Source: Dermacentor variabilis (Eukaryota; Arthropoda; Arachnida; Ixodida; Ixodidae). Taken from it: a stretch of DNA of 64,000 nt. The stretch is from assembly GCF_050947875.1 (NCBI RefSeq), contig NC_134568.1:198438258-198502257 (forward strand), read 5' to 3'. Below the pieces are notes generated by a model. The model did no database searches. It was not told the origin of the DNA and saw only the letters and a list, made by a program, of their open reading frames with translations. This document shows positions 11,709-22,358 of the stretch, piece by piece; the stretch's first letter is position 1, and each line of letters opens with the position of its first letter. The position numbers were made by a program, and so were the translations under genes.

Positions 11709-11872
11709 GGGCGCGATCAGACATCGTTGTTCAAAACACGCGTTTAGTTTCGCCTCACGCGACTGGCCTATGCCGCGCAGACGTCGTCAGCCGCACCCGT
11801 TGGCACGGCCTAAGCCAATCGCGTGAGGTGAAACTGATCGGGCGTTTCGAACAACGATCTCCAATCGCGCCC
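11709..11872. repeat. Foldback element with ~65 bp arms
   Basis: The left arm 11709-11774 (starts GGGCGCGAT, contains ATCGTTGTTC and CGCCTCACGCGA) pairs with the right arm 11808-11872 at roughly 80 percent by eye. The spacer is about 33 bp. It has the shape of a short MITE. Confidence 0.7.
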
Positions 11873-13099
11873 CAGATGAGTAGAAGCGTCGGTGTTGACT
11901 GTAAGAACCATGGCGCAGTGCCAAGCACTGTTCCCCGCATAGCCGGCGCATCGTCTACCAAGTCGCACGAAAATGAGCCTGTTAGGAATAATAAATCCTT
12001 AATACCGCCTTTAGTAAGCTACGATGCTTACAACCACAATGGGAACGACCTCCTGCAAAGAACAAATGGCCACGTCTTGGCAGGTGGCCAGACCAAGCCC
12101 TTCATGCCAAGAGTGCATGAAATGAGAACATTGTGACAAAGCAAGAACACTTTATTAAAATGTAATGCTTATGCAAGGTTCGAACAAACTGTGTGAGAAA
12201 TGCAAATAGAAATAAAAGTACATCAACAATGACAAAAGTCGCAGAAAGGATTCGTAATGAACTCGAAAGTGAACATTCACTAGCACATAAACAAAATTCC
12301 AAGTACACATACAAAAATGAACAGAAAAACCTGGAGTGTACTAAAGTGTCTAATTTATCATAGTAAAGTGCGCGTGCTATTAGATGGACTAGAGTTACGC
12401 AGAAGTGACATCGGAGCGAATGGAAGAAGTAGACTGAAAAATGCAAGAGTATGAATTGGATGGTAACTGCCTCCAAGCAATGTTACCAGTCATCTAGAAG
12501 CTTGAAAAGAGCACAAAAAGAAATACCACCGCATACCATCATAAAACAATCCTGTGACAGAAATAAAAAAAATGGGAACAATGCAAAATTGGAAATATTG
12601 CCTTTAGGATATATCAAAGAAGGTAATGGCGAGAAAAATAACCATACAACAAAAAAGCAATAAAGTGAAATTAGTACAGAATACTTAAACGGGGGATTTC
12701 AGTGTAACAAGTGAACACTACTGTAGTACAGCGAACGATGAGACAGTAATGCTGCATCTTGCCACTCCAGAACGTGAGAAATGAATATGCAAGCCTCATA
12801 TTAGAAACTTATATAAACATGGAAATAAATGGAATGCACTGGAAGCTGCATTTGTGTAACAAAGGAAGCAATGGTCATAATAAATAGTAAGTGTTTTATC
12901 TAAAAAGCCCTTTACAAGAGGCAAAGTTGTACCTCTCTGGCAAAAATAAAGTTGCAACGAATAATTTGCAAACCAGCAAATACATTAATTAGCACACTGA
13001 CATGTCACACTTTGCGCACATCTCCAGTCTCCTAAAGTAAAAAAAAGCACTCTGAATGAGAAAAACGTTTAACACATGTAGCCCAGAGCAAATTCTTTG
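11873..13099. other. AT-rich region, no supported gene
   Basis: Open frames at 11828-12136 (plus) and 12102-12476 (minus) have no recognisable domain. From 12150 the sequence is A-rich. It lies inside the candidate large element. Confidence 0.45.
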
Positions 13100-13245
13100 C
13101 CAGTTCACTCACACTTTCACATCCAAAAACATTTGCCACAAAGTCCAGGCACAGTTCCACTGATGTTTACCAATTCACCCCCACTTTCACGTCCAAAAAT
13201 ATTTGGCACACAGTCCAGGCAGAGTTTCATAGATAAACAGCTTGA
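13100..13245. repeat. 80 bp direct duplication
   Basis: ACTTTCAC[AG]TCCAAAAA at 13113 and again at 13193 marks two diverged copies of an 80 bp unit, including a shared CACAAAGTCCAGGCA-like segment. Confidence 0.7.
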
Positions 13246-13400
13246 GAGCACCCTACTGATTATTGTGCAGTCCCGCTGCTGGAAATAGAACTGCCGCACA
13301 TGCTGGTAGTGGTTTCAATCAAATCAAATCAAATCAAATCAAATCAAATCAAGTTTATTCATTACACACAAAGAAACGGTTACATTTTCGTTTTACAGAC

Positions 13401-13437
13401 GAGGGTCCCAAAGTCGAAGACTGTAACCGGGACCCTC
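13401..13437 (-). other. 3' UTR stem-loop of the LINE
   Basis: GAGGGTCCC and GGGACCCTC form a perfect 9 bp stem around a 19 nt loop, about 50 bp from the pentanucleotide tail. In CR1/L2-type LINEs such a stem is the likely recognition site for the element's own reverse transcriptase. Confidence 0.6.
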
Positions 13438-13859
13438 GGTGGGTAATTATAAGAAAAAAAATTACATAGGTGGCAGGACAGAAATAAAATTTATAGAATG
13501 TACACTTACAGAAACGAAGAGCTCTAGTGCAACAACAGAAAAGTGAATATGATTACAATGTACAGTACTACTAACAAAAAATAAAAATAATATCGGCGTA
13601 CAACACAACCTGTAAATTATGTAAAGAAGGACAGAACGAAATAGAGAAAAATATGATCGGCAGGCCGAGATGAACATGAAGTAAAAATATAAGTGGGCTA
13701 GAAATATACATATACAAAATTTCAACAGACACAAAGAACATGAGAATACATAAAAAGAAGCAATATGAACAAAACGACTAAAGGCAAAAGCAAGCATGTG
13801 AACAGCAAAACATAAGAGAAATAGTGACAATAAAGAAAACATTTGGAACCAATATTGCG

Positions 13860-16715
13860 TCACTGCGTCAAAAGAAACTCTTTAAGGGATTTTTTGAAGG
13901 CATAGAATGATGTGAGTGATTTTATGTTTGATGGTAAGTGATTCCATAAAGATATGCCAGCGAAAGATGATGTTAGTTTACCATAGTTGGTACGGACACG
14001 AGGCAGTAAAAAATTTCTGTTAAAGGCAAACCTAGTTCTATTGTAGTTATGTAAATCATTTAGGTTAACGAATTCGTAAAGCAACTGGTTGTTAAGTAAC
14101 TTGAAAAATAAGATTGTTAAATTATATTGAAACAAGTTCACGGTCGTTAAAATGAGGTTTTGACGGAGCAAAATGGATGCATTTGACTGACGAGGACTGC
14201 TAGTAATGATACGAATGGCTTGATTTTGTAAATGCTGAACTGATGACAGGTGGCAATTGTACGTATTGCCCCAGGCAGCGATTCCATAGTTAATATGACT
14301 ATGGATAAAAGCAAAGTAAAGTGATAAAAGAGCCTTGCGAGAAAAGAAGGCGCGTGCTTTTATTAGAGCGCGAATGCCAAATGCCGTTTTTTTCTTAATA
14401 TTGTTAACGTGGGAGTCAAATTTGAGGTTAGCGTCCAGGAGAACACCGAGGAATAGAACCAAGTCACCGGGTGGAATTTGATGAGCACCAAGTGTTAACG
14501 CTAGTGGAGTAGTTAGGACCCTGTGACCACTATTGAATATAATATATTTAGTTTTCTCTGGATTAATAATGAGGTAATTACTGAGACACCATTCTATAAC
14601 GTCAGTTAGTGCAGCATTTAACTTTGATGTTAATGAGATTAACGATGTGTCTGATAATGATAAGGTGGTGTCATCGGCGTATAAAACGCAGTGAGATGAA
14701 TGTAAAAGGTCGGGTAAGTCATTAATGTAAATAATAAATAGTAATGGACCGAGAATGGACCCCTGGGGTACACCTAAGTTAATTATTTTAGTTTGAGAAA
14801 GGGCACCCGCTACAGAAACCACGTACTGCCTATCCAACAAATAGTTTTTTAATAGAGTTAAAGCGGGACCAGTAATACCGTATGCTTCAAGTTTAGTGAA
14901 CAAAATGCTGTGGTTAATCGTGTCAAAAGCTTTGGTGAAATCCAAAAAGACAGAGCCAACGAATTTACCACAATCTATAGATTTCTTAATAAAATCGGTT
15001 AAAGAGAGCAATGCTAAGCAAGTAGAACTACCGGAACGGAATCCGAACTGACAGGGATTAATTATACTAAATTTTTCAAGGTAGTTATTTAAACGTTTAA
15101 CTAATAAATGTTCAATAATCTTACTTAAAGACGAAAGAATAGATATTGGTCTGTAGTTAGAAATTAGGTCTTTGGTACCCTTCTTAAATACGGGAATAAG
15201 CTTAGCCTTCTTTAGACATAGGGGAAAAGTGCCGGATTCGAAAATGCGATTAGTTATGATACATATTGGTTCAGAAATAATATTAGCAACTAACTTTAAA
15301 TGGTGTGCGCAAATGTTATCTAAACCTGGACTTGTGTTTTTAAGGCTACAGATTGTTAAATACACCTCTGGAACAGTAACAGGGGAAAGAAAAAATGAGT
15401 GAGGTAACCTAGACAAGGTTGGCTGAGTGACTGGGCTGTTATTTATTTGTGTCAGAGCAAAATAGTCGCTAAAGGCATTGGCAATATGAGTGGGCTCGCG
15501 GTATATTGTACCATTCAGGTTAATTTTAGAACATTGTTCAGGCGTAGAAGATTTATTCATGAATTCGTTCAAAAGCTTCCATTGTTTTTTTGGATTATTG
15601 CTGTGTTTATTAAATTCATTATCATAGTAGCGCCTTTTAGCCTGTTTAAGTAGCGTGTTAAGAACATAACAATACTTTTTATAACGCAGAGCCAGCTTAG
15701 AGTTAAAAGGTTGCCGCTTAGTTTTCCTGTATAGGTTATCTTTTTTCCTTAAGCTGGTCAGTAATGCGGACGTCATCCACGGGTTGCAGGCATACTTATA
15801 TTTATTCTTACACCTAACGGTCCGAGTGCTTATTGATACGGCATGTAAAAACAATGCAGAGAATTTATCAACTGCTGCTGCCGGATCTTCCAATAGATTG
15901 ACCTGAGTCCAATTAGTATTGCTAATGGTGTCAATAAATGTATCTTGGTTAAATACTGATGTACTGAAAGAGATGTTGGGGGTTGGCATTAGACTGTTAA
16001 ATGTAACGAAAATGGGAAAATGATCGGTTATATCAGTACGCACTACTCCCGACACAGGGGACGGTGTTATGTTAGATAACGCATGATCAAGAAGTGTTTG
16101 CGTTCCGTTATGGCTACATCTGGTATGGGAGTTAATAAGCGACTCGTAGCCATATCCGAAAAAGCAGTCCGAGTAGGCAGAATATGCGCTGGTATTTGTA
16201 TCGAGTAAGTTGATGTTAATGTCGCCAACGATTAAAACATTCTTGTTCTCGAACGATAATTTGTTAAGTATGACGTCAAGAGCAAGTAGGAAGTCAGTGA
16301 CAGAAGATGACGGGGAGCGATAGATGGAACCAAGAATAAGATTTTTCCGATTATGTGCAAAGAAAGGTTGTTCAGCCTCAATCCAAATAGCCTCACAGGA
16401 ACTAACATTTATTGAAAGATCGTGCCTACGGGTGTAAGTGACGTCCGAAGCAATGAAAATAGCAGCACCTCCATGATTATTAGACGAACGATGACAGTAC
16501 TCAGAAATGTAAGATGGAAAACCGTATAAATTGAAATCGTTGTCAGAAAGCCAGGTCTCAGAAACACAAATAAACGAGAAAGAGTGATCAAGATTGTTGA
16601 TAAAGTTACTTATGTTAGCATGATTCCTCCTAAGGCTTCGAGCGTTAAAATGGATCAGTGAACGATTATTATTTGAAAGTTGATACTTAAATCTTTGTGG
16701 GGATATCAAAGACAT
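13860..16715 (-). CDS. LINE ORF2: APE endonuclease and reverse transcriptase, 951 aa, intact
   Basis: The protein would nick target DNA and copy the LINE RNA into it. Endonuclease blocks in order: IHFNARSLRR (about residue 21), CVSETWL (Glu about 53), LIVGDININLL (Asp about 165) and DITDHFPIFVTF (Asp-His about 230). A linker follows with NPWMTSALL and KQAKRRYY. The reverse transcriptase has LKNTSPGLDNI (about 459), NYRPISILSSLSKIIE (about 520), VFLDFTKAFDTINH (about 589), LGVPQGSILGPLLFIIYIND (about 647) and VLYADDTTLS (active site about 678). Length and order match complete CR1-group ORF2 proteins, with no stop or frameshift. An in-frame TAA two codons before the ATG fixes this start. Neighbouring LINE copies are all broken, so this is the youngest one. 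I cannot assign the exact clade. Confidence 0.9.
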   Translation of the reverse strand: MSLISPQRFKYQLSNNNRSLIHFNARSLRRNHANISNFINNLDHSFSFICVSETWLSDNDFNLYGFPSYISEYCHRSSNNHGGAAIFIASDVTYTRRHDLSINVSSCEAIWIEAEQPFFAHNRKNLILGSIYRSPSSSVTDFLLALDVILNKLSFENKNVLIVGDININLLDTNTSAYSAYSDCFFGYGYESLINSHTRCSHNGTQTLLDHALSNITPSPVSGVVRTDITDHFPIFVTFNSLMPTPNISFSTSVFNQDTFIDTISNTNWTQVNLLEDPAAAVDKFSALFLHAVSISTRTVRCKNKYKYACNPWMTSALLTSLRKKDNLYRKTKRQPFNSKLALRYKKYCYVLNTLLKQAKRRYYDNEFNKHSNNPKKQWKLLNEFMNKSSTPEQCSKINLNGTIYREPTHIANAFSDYFALTQINNSPVTQPTLSRLPHSFFLSPVTVPEVYLTICSLKNTSPGLDNICAHHLKLVANIISEPICIITNRIFESGTFPLCLKKAKLIPVFKKGTKDLISNYRPISILSSLSKIIEHLLVKRLNNYLEKFSIINPCQFGFRSGSSTCLALLSLTDFIKKSIDCGKFVGSVFLDFTKAFDTINHSILFTKLEAYGITGPALTLLKNYLLDRQYVVSVAGALSQTKIINLGVPQGSILGPLLFIIYINDLPDLLHSSHCVLYADDTTLSLSDTSLISLTSKLNAALTDVIEWCLSNYLIINPEKTKYIIFNSGHRVLTTPLALTLGAHQIPPGDLVLFLGVLLDANLKFDSHVNNIKKKTAFGIRALIKARAFFSRKALLSLYFAFIHSHINYGIAAWGNTYNCHLSSVQHLQNQAIRIITSSPRQSNASILLRQNLILTTVNLFQYNLTILFFKLLNNQLLYEFVNLNDLHNYNRTRFAFNRNFLLPRVRTNYGKLTSSFAGISLWNHLPSNIKSLTSFYAFKKSLKEFLLTQ

Positions 16716-16735
16716 GGCAGATTAAGGTGCGCACG

Positions 16736-17105
16736 CGCAAGGAAAGATGAATGAAAGACGGTTAGGTGAAGATGCGCAGGTCCGCCTCAGATGAAATGCG
16801 GAATACTTTGCTGTCACTGGTCTTACGAGCTTTAATGAGGCAATTATCTGTCCACAGGAACTGCCAGTTGCTCTAGACACAATTGCTGCCCTGGACAGGT
16901 ATGTTCAGATATCTGCACTGGTGCTCCATTTTGTCAAAGTAGACACATTGATGCACTACGCTGGTAATTGAAATGTTTTGAATGCACAAGTATTGGCTTC
17001 ACCAGAGAGACTTGCCCACATACCACCACTGGCATATATATGCACTTGCTCTTCACTCAGTAGCATTGAACTTAAAGTGTTCCCTATGTGGGAGCCATGT
17101 GTAAA
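16736..17105. other. No gene seen
   Basis: Mixed-composition sequence between the LINE and a MITE. Short frames have no recognisable content, and no ORF1 of the adjacent LINE was found here on the minus strand. Confidence 0.5.
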
Positions 17106-17271
17106 ACCGGTGTCACACGACCACTCTCGATCGCGATCAAGCCCGATCCGGATCGAAATTATCGATGCGACTGGCTCACTCTCGTAGCTTGCGCAGAGGA
17201 GCCATCACGACCGAGAAATTCGATTTGTAACGGACTGGATAGCGGCTAAAAGAGCCCCGTGTGAAACCGGT
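17106..17271. mobile_element. 166 bp MITE with ACCGGTGTCACACG ends
   Basis: ACCGGTGTCACACG at 17106-17119 pairs with CGTGTGAAACCGGT at 17258-17271 (one mismatch). The interior is rich in CGATC motifs. No clear TSD was found, so the superfamily is unknown. Confidence 0.6.
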
Positions 17272-18277
17272 ATCAAATAATGCAAAGACGTACGCTAGGA
17301 AAATATGTTGCACAAGGACAAAGAACTGCGACATGCCCTGTTGTGCGAAGCGCGCGAACAGAACACACACACATATATATATATAAAAACTGCGAGAGCG
17401 CTTCGCGAACTCCATGCGCAGACATGGCACCCGCACGAACTCGGCAGGCCGCCGTAAAGCGCGAAGGGCGCACAGCGTACATTCCGACACATGTCCCAAA
17501 CTGCAAACAATCGTACTACCTAAAGCATACAAGTTATTTTATACCAAGGGCATACTCGACTCACGTATGCAGTATGCACAAGCGAGTTATGCAGCGTACA
17601 TGCTGTATCCATTCGCCAAATAGTAAAATTGATAACAAGCACAAAGCTACAAGGGACTCAATACATTACTACCATTTGAGGCGTCAAATAAAATCGAATT
17701 TGGCCGTTTCATATATTGGACAGAATATATGGACACATGTGGTACCCGGTAATACCATGAAATACCCATCACGTGGGTAAAGGGGGCGAAAACACAATCG
17801 ACAACCTGAAGCGCAAACGATAAAAGCACGGTATGGTGCACGCAAAATTCTGTCAGTGCGCTGTAGCGCGAGGTAAGAAAATAGGGCGAGCACTTGACCT
17901 CACCTTTTGGGATACCGCACTAGTAGTGAATCATTAAAAAAAAGCCTGTTTGAACCAGTTCCCTTGTCTGCAACACTCTTGCTAAACGGGAGACTAAAAT
18001 ACCACGATGATGGCTCTATTGCGGAGATCGGCAAGGTGCGCACAGACAGAAATTTTGCCGCCTTTCTTCGCATTCTTCAAAATGCTTTCTTGTTAGGATC
18101 ACGCATAGCGGCCGACCCCGACGCTAGGGACACACAGGCACGATTTCGTCCCTCTAACTTTCGTCCTTATACTGCCCTTAACGCCTTAATTACAGCGTCA
18201 GTGAAAAGGCGCCTCACATAACATGACAATGAACTTGAAGAGCTGATTAGTGCCCTCCACTCCGCGCCCTCCAATTG
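17272..18277. other. No supported gene
   Basis: A short CA/TA microsatellite lies at 17366-17386. Several overlapping open frames occur on both strands around 17280-17780, with no domain and no preferred frame. Confidence 0.45.
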
Positions 18278-18845
18278 AAAACACTACTGATTTCCAAATT
18301 AAACTACACAAACAGATCGCACAACCCAAACTAATCACAGAACGTCGTTTTCTTGACGGCAAAACCCTGCAACACTTACATGACAAAGGGCAGCGGCAGC
18401 ACATTCAGAACAGCCGCTATCATACCACAGCGCAATGCAAGTGCGATAACGTTATTATGCCCGGCTCAAACAGATCGCACAACCCAAACTAATCACAGAA
18501 TGTCGTTTTCTTGACAGCAAAGCACTGCAACACTTACATGACAAAGGGCAGCGGCAGCACATTCAGAACAGTCGCAAACAGACCATAGTGCCATGCGAGT
18601 GCGATAACGTAACTATGCCCGGCTTCACGAATAACGTGGCCGCCTTGATCACATAACAATTGAAAACACTACTGATTTCCAAATTAAAACCACACAAACA
18701 TATCGCACAACCCAAACTGATCACAGAATATCGTTTTCTTGACAGCAAAACACTGCAACACTTACATAGCAAAGGGCAGCGGCAGCACGTTCAGAACAGC
18801 CGCAAACACACCACAGCGCAATGCGAGTGCGGTGACGCGACGACG
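18278..18845. repeat. Three-copy tandem array of a ~160-230 bp unit
   Basis: The block CAACACTTACATGACAAAGG recurs (with changes) in each of three units, near 18370, 18528 and 18757. GAAAACACTACTGATTTCC opens units one and three. Unit two lacks that 5' part, which gives uneven spacing of about 158 and 228 bp. Confidence 0.8.
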
Positions 18846-19029
18846 CCATGACGACGCGACTATGCCCCGGCTCGCCCGGCTGCCCGGCATCACGAATCAC
18901 GTGGCCACCTTGGTCACATGATTTGACGACGGTATCGCCACCTTGCGCAAGGTTGGATCGCGTTGATGGGTTGTTGAATATTGTAGAAGCCGCTAAAGAG
19001 GCTGACGCGCCGTGGCGTGGCGGTGGCGT

Positions 19030-19224
19030 TTTGAGTCGTTTGCAAAACGTATTCACCCCTCGTTTTTAAGCTGTCTGGCTTCCAACGTTATCAAAACGTA
19101 TTCACCCCTCGTTTTTAAGCTATCTTGTTTGGAACGTCTTTGATGCGTCGATTTTGGTCAAAAATCCGTTTCAGACGTTGAATCCCTTAATACGACGTTT
19201 TCAAGACTTTGTGTGCTACCTGGG
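19030..19224. repeat. Subterminal repeats of the candidate large element
   Basis: A 51 bp unit with ACGTATTCACCCCTCG is duplicated at about 19047 and 19097. Diverged AACGT-containing pieces follow up to the CCCAGGTAGCACA terminus (reverse complement) at 19212-19224. Confidence 0.65.
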
Positions 19225-20039
19225 TTTGGTATGATTGTCCCAAGCAAAGGAAAAAAAAACATGATCTTTGCTATTCAGAAATTGTAAGAAGCTTCGTTAT
19301 GTATGTGCGCCCATAGAAGTGCAGCTTGTACTGTAGATAAGAGATACTCGGGTCCGCAATATTGTTTTGTATAATGTATCTCTTGCTGTACAAACGTTCT
19401 TAATAAAAATGGGAAATAAAGCACATTTCTCTGCCTGTCATTGTCCTGCCGAAACGCGTTAGCCACTCGCGTTCTGGCTCACGTATCGCATGGAGTAGAG
19501 TGAAACCTTAGGAAGCATGGCTGCTCTGCTGGCATATAATGAATACATGAACAACCACACCGCACACGAAAGTGAATTCTTATCACTAGAAGAAAGAAGC
19601 TGAAAATGATAACTGTTATAACAAAACTGGCTGCAGTTTAAAACGCAACTCGAAAAATCGCGCACTCGTCGAGCGCATTGCAGACGACAAGCAGGGTGCC
19701 CCCCCCCCTCCTCGCGCATAAGCATAAGCGTTTCCATAACAGCAGACTTAAGTTCTTTTTGTTTTGTTTTTCTGAGAAGCATGGCCAAACGAGCAGCAGG
19801 GAGCAAACTGGCGTTCGTGACGTAATTGCCGATTACCTGGGGGTTATACGAGCTGACATAGCTGTGGCACCACCCCCTTCAGCTGGCCGCTTCACGCTGG
19901 ATCTCGTGTCCCCGCTTCCATATCTTCTATAGTTCCCTTGGCTATACAGCTGCGACGTCCCTCCTCCTCCCCCCCCCCCCCACTACAGCACTTTGGCGGC
20001 AGCAGCGGTTGTGAAAACAGACCTTTCACCGTCTTCGTT
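19225..20039. other. No supported gene; possibly LINE 5' UTR at its right end
   Basis: C-runs at about 19699 and 19970 and several short frames lacking domains. The last 100-200 bp before 20040 may be the 5' UTR of the following LINE. Confidence 0.4.
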
Positions 20040-20133
20040 GTGATTGCATATTGACGTCTTTTTTTTTTTGCTATCTTTAAGCGCCATCGGTTTGTTTGTT
20101 TTTATCGCCGCTGCTGCCGCCAAGAATGTTACC

Positions 20134-20592
20134 ATGTCTAGTCATTCTGAATGCCGTGAGTGCAAGCAAATGGCGGTGAATTTAGATGACTTTGTAGCCT
20201 GTATAACATGCGATGCTACAAATAACGAAGGAATATGTGATAGGGTGTCAGGAATTACCTTGCGATCAAAAAAGGAAACGTACAAAAAAAAAACATGGAG
20301 ATGTGCGAAATGTAAGAGATCAAAGAACCGCACTCCCCGAAGTGAAAGCGCGATAAAAGAACCGTCCATTGAACCAAATTTACGTGATATCGGCTTAATT
20401 CGTCAGGCAGTCAGCCAAAACCTTCATGTCTTAATGCCCTTGAAAGAGACCTTTGACGGCATTCAGAATTCTGTGCAATTAATGTCGGATCAGATGCACT
20501 ACTTGTTCAAACGCACAGAGCAAAACGAAGATGACATTAGGGAAATCAGAACTAAGATTGAAAAACTAGAAAGGAAAGGGAGTGTACACTGA
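20134..20592 (+). pseudogene. LINE ORF1 N-terminus: PHD-like zinc finger and coiled coil
   Basis: ATG 20134 (after GTTACC) opens a frame with CREC, CITC, an ICDRV element and WRCAKCK, a PHD-type cysteine pattern known from ORF1 of CR1/L2-group elements. The histidine-like position is changed. A basic linker (KRSKNRTPR) and a coiled coil (FKRTEQNEDDIREIRTKIEKLE) follow. The frame stops at 20592 but continues one base over as RRNRRANLEIRGVKQTVNENL to about 20698, where an inserted repeat begins. The frame is open upstream to 20044, but those residues are low-complexity and I exclude them. Confidence 0.7.
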
Positions 20593-20702
20593 GACGCTTG
20601 CGCTTAACAGTAACGAATTGGAATGACGCAACCGGCGAGCAAATTTGGAAATTCGTGGCGTGAAGCAAACCGTAAATGAAAATCTGGATGAAGTGAACAC
20701 AT

Positions 20703-21499
20703 GGTCGATGCAAATAGGTCGTGAAGCTTCGGGAGAAAAGCGGTTCAGAACAAATTGTCACCGACGTCAGCAGAGGTGGTTTTAGGCGCAGCGAGTGAAG
20801 TACGACTATATGTGAGGATGGAACAAACATTGAGAAAGAAAAATGCGTTTTTTAATTAAAATGAGACACAGTTTGATTCATTCAAGGAAAATAAAATTCC
20901 TAATCAGTTTAATATACGCGTGGCGGGGAAAGAAAAGACAACTCTATTCCACTTTATCATTATCAATAAGTACCTCTTTTTCAGCGCCCACTATAAAGGT
21001 AGCGTAGACACCACTATCACTTGTACTGCAATGTAACTCTTAAACGTGTGCAGAAAGGTGCGCTCGTAAAGTTCACCTGTTACAATACGCCCCCCTCGCA
21101 AGTTGTGTTGCTTTGCTTGTCAACGTTTGTCTGAATTTGGTGGCGCGGATGGTTTCATCCTTTCTAAGCTGTTCACAAAAAGAAAGTAGTGAGTTATGAC
21201 CGCCAGATAATTATTTACTTTTGCTGTTTACGTGCGGCTGCTCTGCCCGACGGGCTTGGCGTCCAACGATGCGGCCAGCAGTCCACACCCAAGACTGTGC
21301 GGGGGCGTAATTTCGACACCCGTCCGGCTGACTTTTTGCTACATCGCTTTCCACGGTGAAAACTCGAAACGGCCATCGAGTCGAATTGCGAAGCATTTGA
21401 AAAAAAAAAACAGCTTTAATGGCAGGCCACCAAAACAAACTTCGCGCCTTCGAGAGAAAAATGACGTCACTTCTGTTTTTGACGAATATGGCGTCACAA
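20703..21499 (+). repeat. Dispersed 0.8 kb repeat, copy A
   Basis: From GGTCGATGCAAATAGGTCG at 20703 this stretch is collinear with 34053-34890 over its whole length, including AAAGTTCACCTGT, AATTTGGTG[GA]CGCGG and ATGACGTCACTTCT. It interrupts LINE ORF1. LINE-like sequence resumes at about 21608, so up to 110 further bases of unknown origin may belong to the insertion. It contains no ORF or inverted ends. Confidence 0.75.
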
Positions 21500-21607
21500 A
21501 ATTGTTTTCTTCCGCCGGAAGTGTTCCCTCGTAACGGAGGTGACTCTAAGCCCCATGAACCGCCGTGTTTTGAACATGTTGGATTCTATGGAAGCTTCAG
21601 TATCTTG

Positions 21608-22040
21608 GTGAATGCCCATGCCGCAAAGATTGTCTTCCCGCCACTCGCTGATAACGATGTGGCTGCACTGTACAGACTGCCGTCAGCCTGAGATAAAATT
21701 CCTGATATTATCTGCCGCTCTGCAGAGCAGGACACCAGAAACCTATGGTGGGTAAACAGAAAGAACTTCAAACAGGCAGAAAAACAAGTACAGTACATGT
21801 TCACGAAAACCTAAGAGGAAACGGGCGCTTCTGAGGGAAGCTAAAGAGTGGGCCAGGGAGCACAGCTCCAAATATGTGCGGCACAGCAATGAGAAAATGA
21901 TACTAAGGAAATCTGACGGCTTTCCGATAAAAGCTGCAATGAATATGAGTGAGCTCAGCCCTCAATGCCCTCAATGCCCGCAATGTAATGCCCTCAAAAT
22001 TATTTGTTACTATGTGCCGGATCACATTTCAAGATGGATC
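21608..22040 (+). pseudogene. LINE ORF1 C-terminal RNA-binding part
   Basis: After the inserted repeat the ORF1 reading resumes with VNAHAAKI, LADNDVAALYRLPSA and, one frame over, DKIPDIICRSAEQDTRNLWW and KNFKQAEKQVQYMFT. A further piece, EAKEWAREHSSKYVRHSNEK, completes the usual CR1-group ORF1 C-terminus. Several frameshifts are present. The role is RNA binding and chaperoning in the element RNP. Confidence 0.65.
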
Positions 22041-22358
22041 GTGCTTTTGAAACCCTAGGTAGCACCTGCCCACATTAAAGATCATCCTAGCTTTGACTTT
22101 CATGAATTCTTCAAGTGCATTCCCTTAAACGCCAAATCAATCCCAAATAAGGAAGCGAAATTGAGTACATTCTTGCAAAACTTAGATGTGATGCTCGATG
22201 GTGTAATGCTATGTGAAACTGGAAGCACGAATGAAATTAATGTTTGTCGATTCCCTAATTACCAAACAATGTTTCTCAATCGTGTCACTGGCCGACGTGG
22301 TGGCGTTTGTACGCTCTTTTATAAAAAAAATAACCATCCGAATTATTACCTGAGTACA

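Larger units (their letters stand above)
13316..16735 (-). mobile_element. Young CR1-group LINE with intact ORF2
   Basis: The minus-strand element has ORF2 at 13860-16715, a 3' UTR of about 500 bp and a terminal (TGATT)n array (13316-13352 on plus, written AATCA). The pentanucleotide tail marks the 3' end. A 9 bp stem with GAGGGTCCC arms (13401-13409 and 13429-13437) sits just inside it. No ORF1 precedes ORF2, so the copy is either 5'-truncated right before ORF2 or lacks ORF1. The 5' boundary near 16735 is approximate. Confidence 0.8.
11370..19224. mobile_element. Candidate large inverted-terminal-repeat element with nested LINE
   Basis: CCCAGGTAGCACA at 11370-11382 recurs as its reverse complement ending at 19224. 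Inside each end are repeat-rich subterminal zones: two copies of AAAGCTGGTCTAGAA near 11550 and 11650 on the left, and a 51 bp duplicated unit on the right. A LINE, a foldback, a MITE and a tandem array lie between. No TSD or transposase is visible, so two unrelated ends of smaller elements remain possible. Confidence 0.4.

Noticed and set aside
17176..17780. Cluster of overlapping 60-166 codon frames on both strands
   Set aside because: No frame has a domain, repeat homology or splice signals; they are chance openings in moderately GC-rich sequence.
22056..22068. CCTAGGTAGCAC as a third terminus of the large 11-19 kb element
   Set aside because: It differs in sequence from the terminus, lies in LINE ORF1/ORF2 spacer and has no subterminal repeats.
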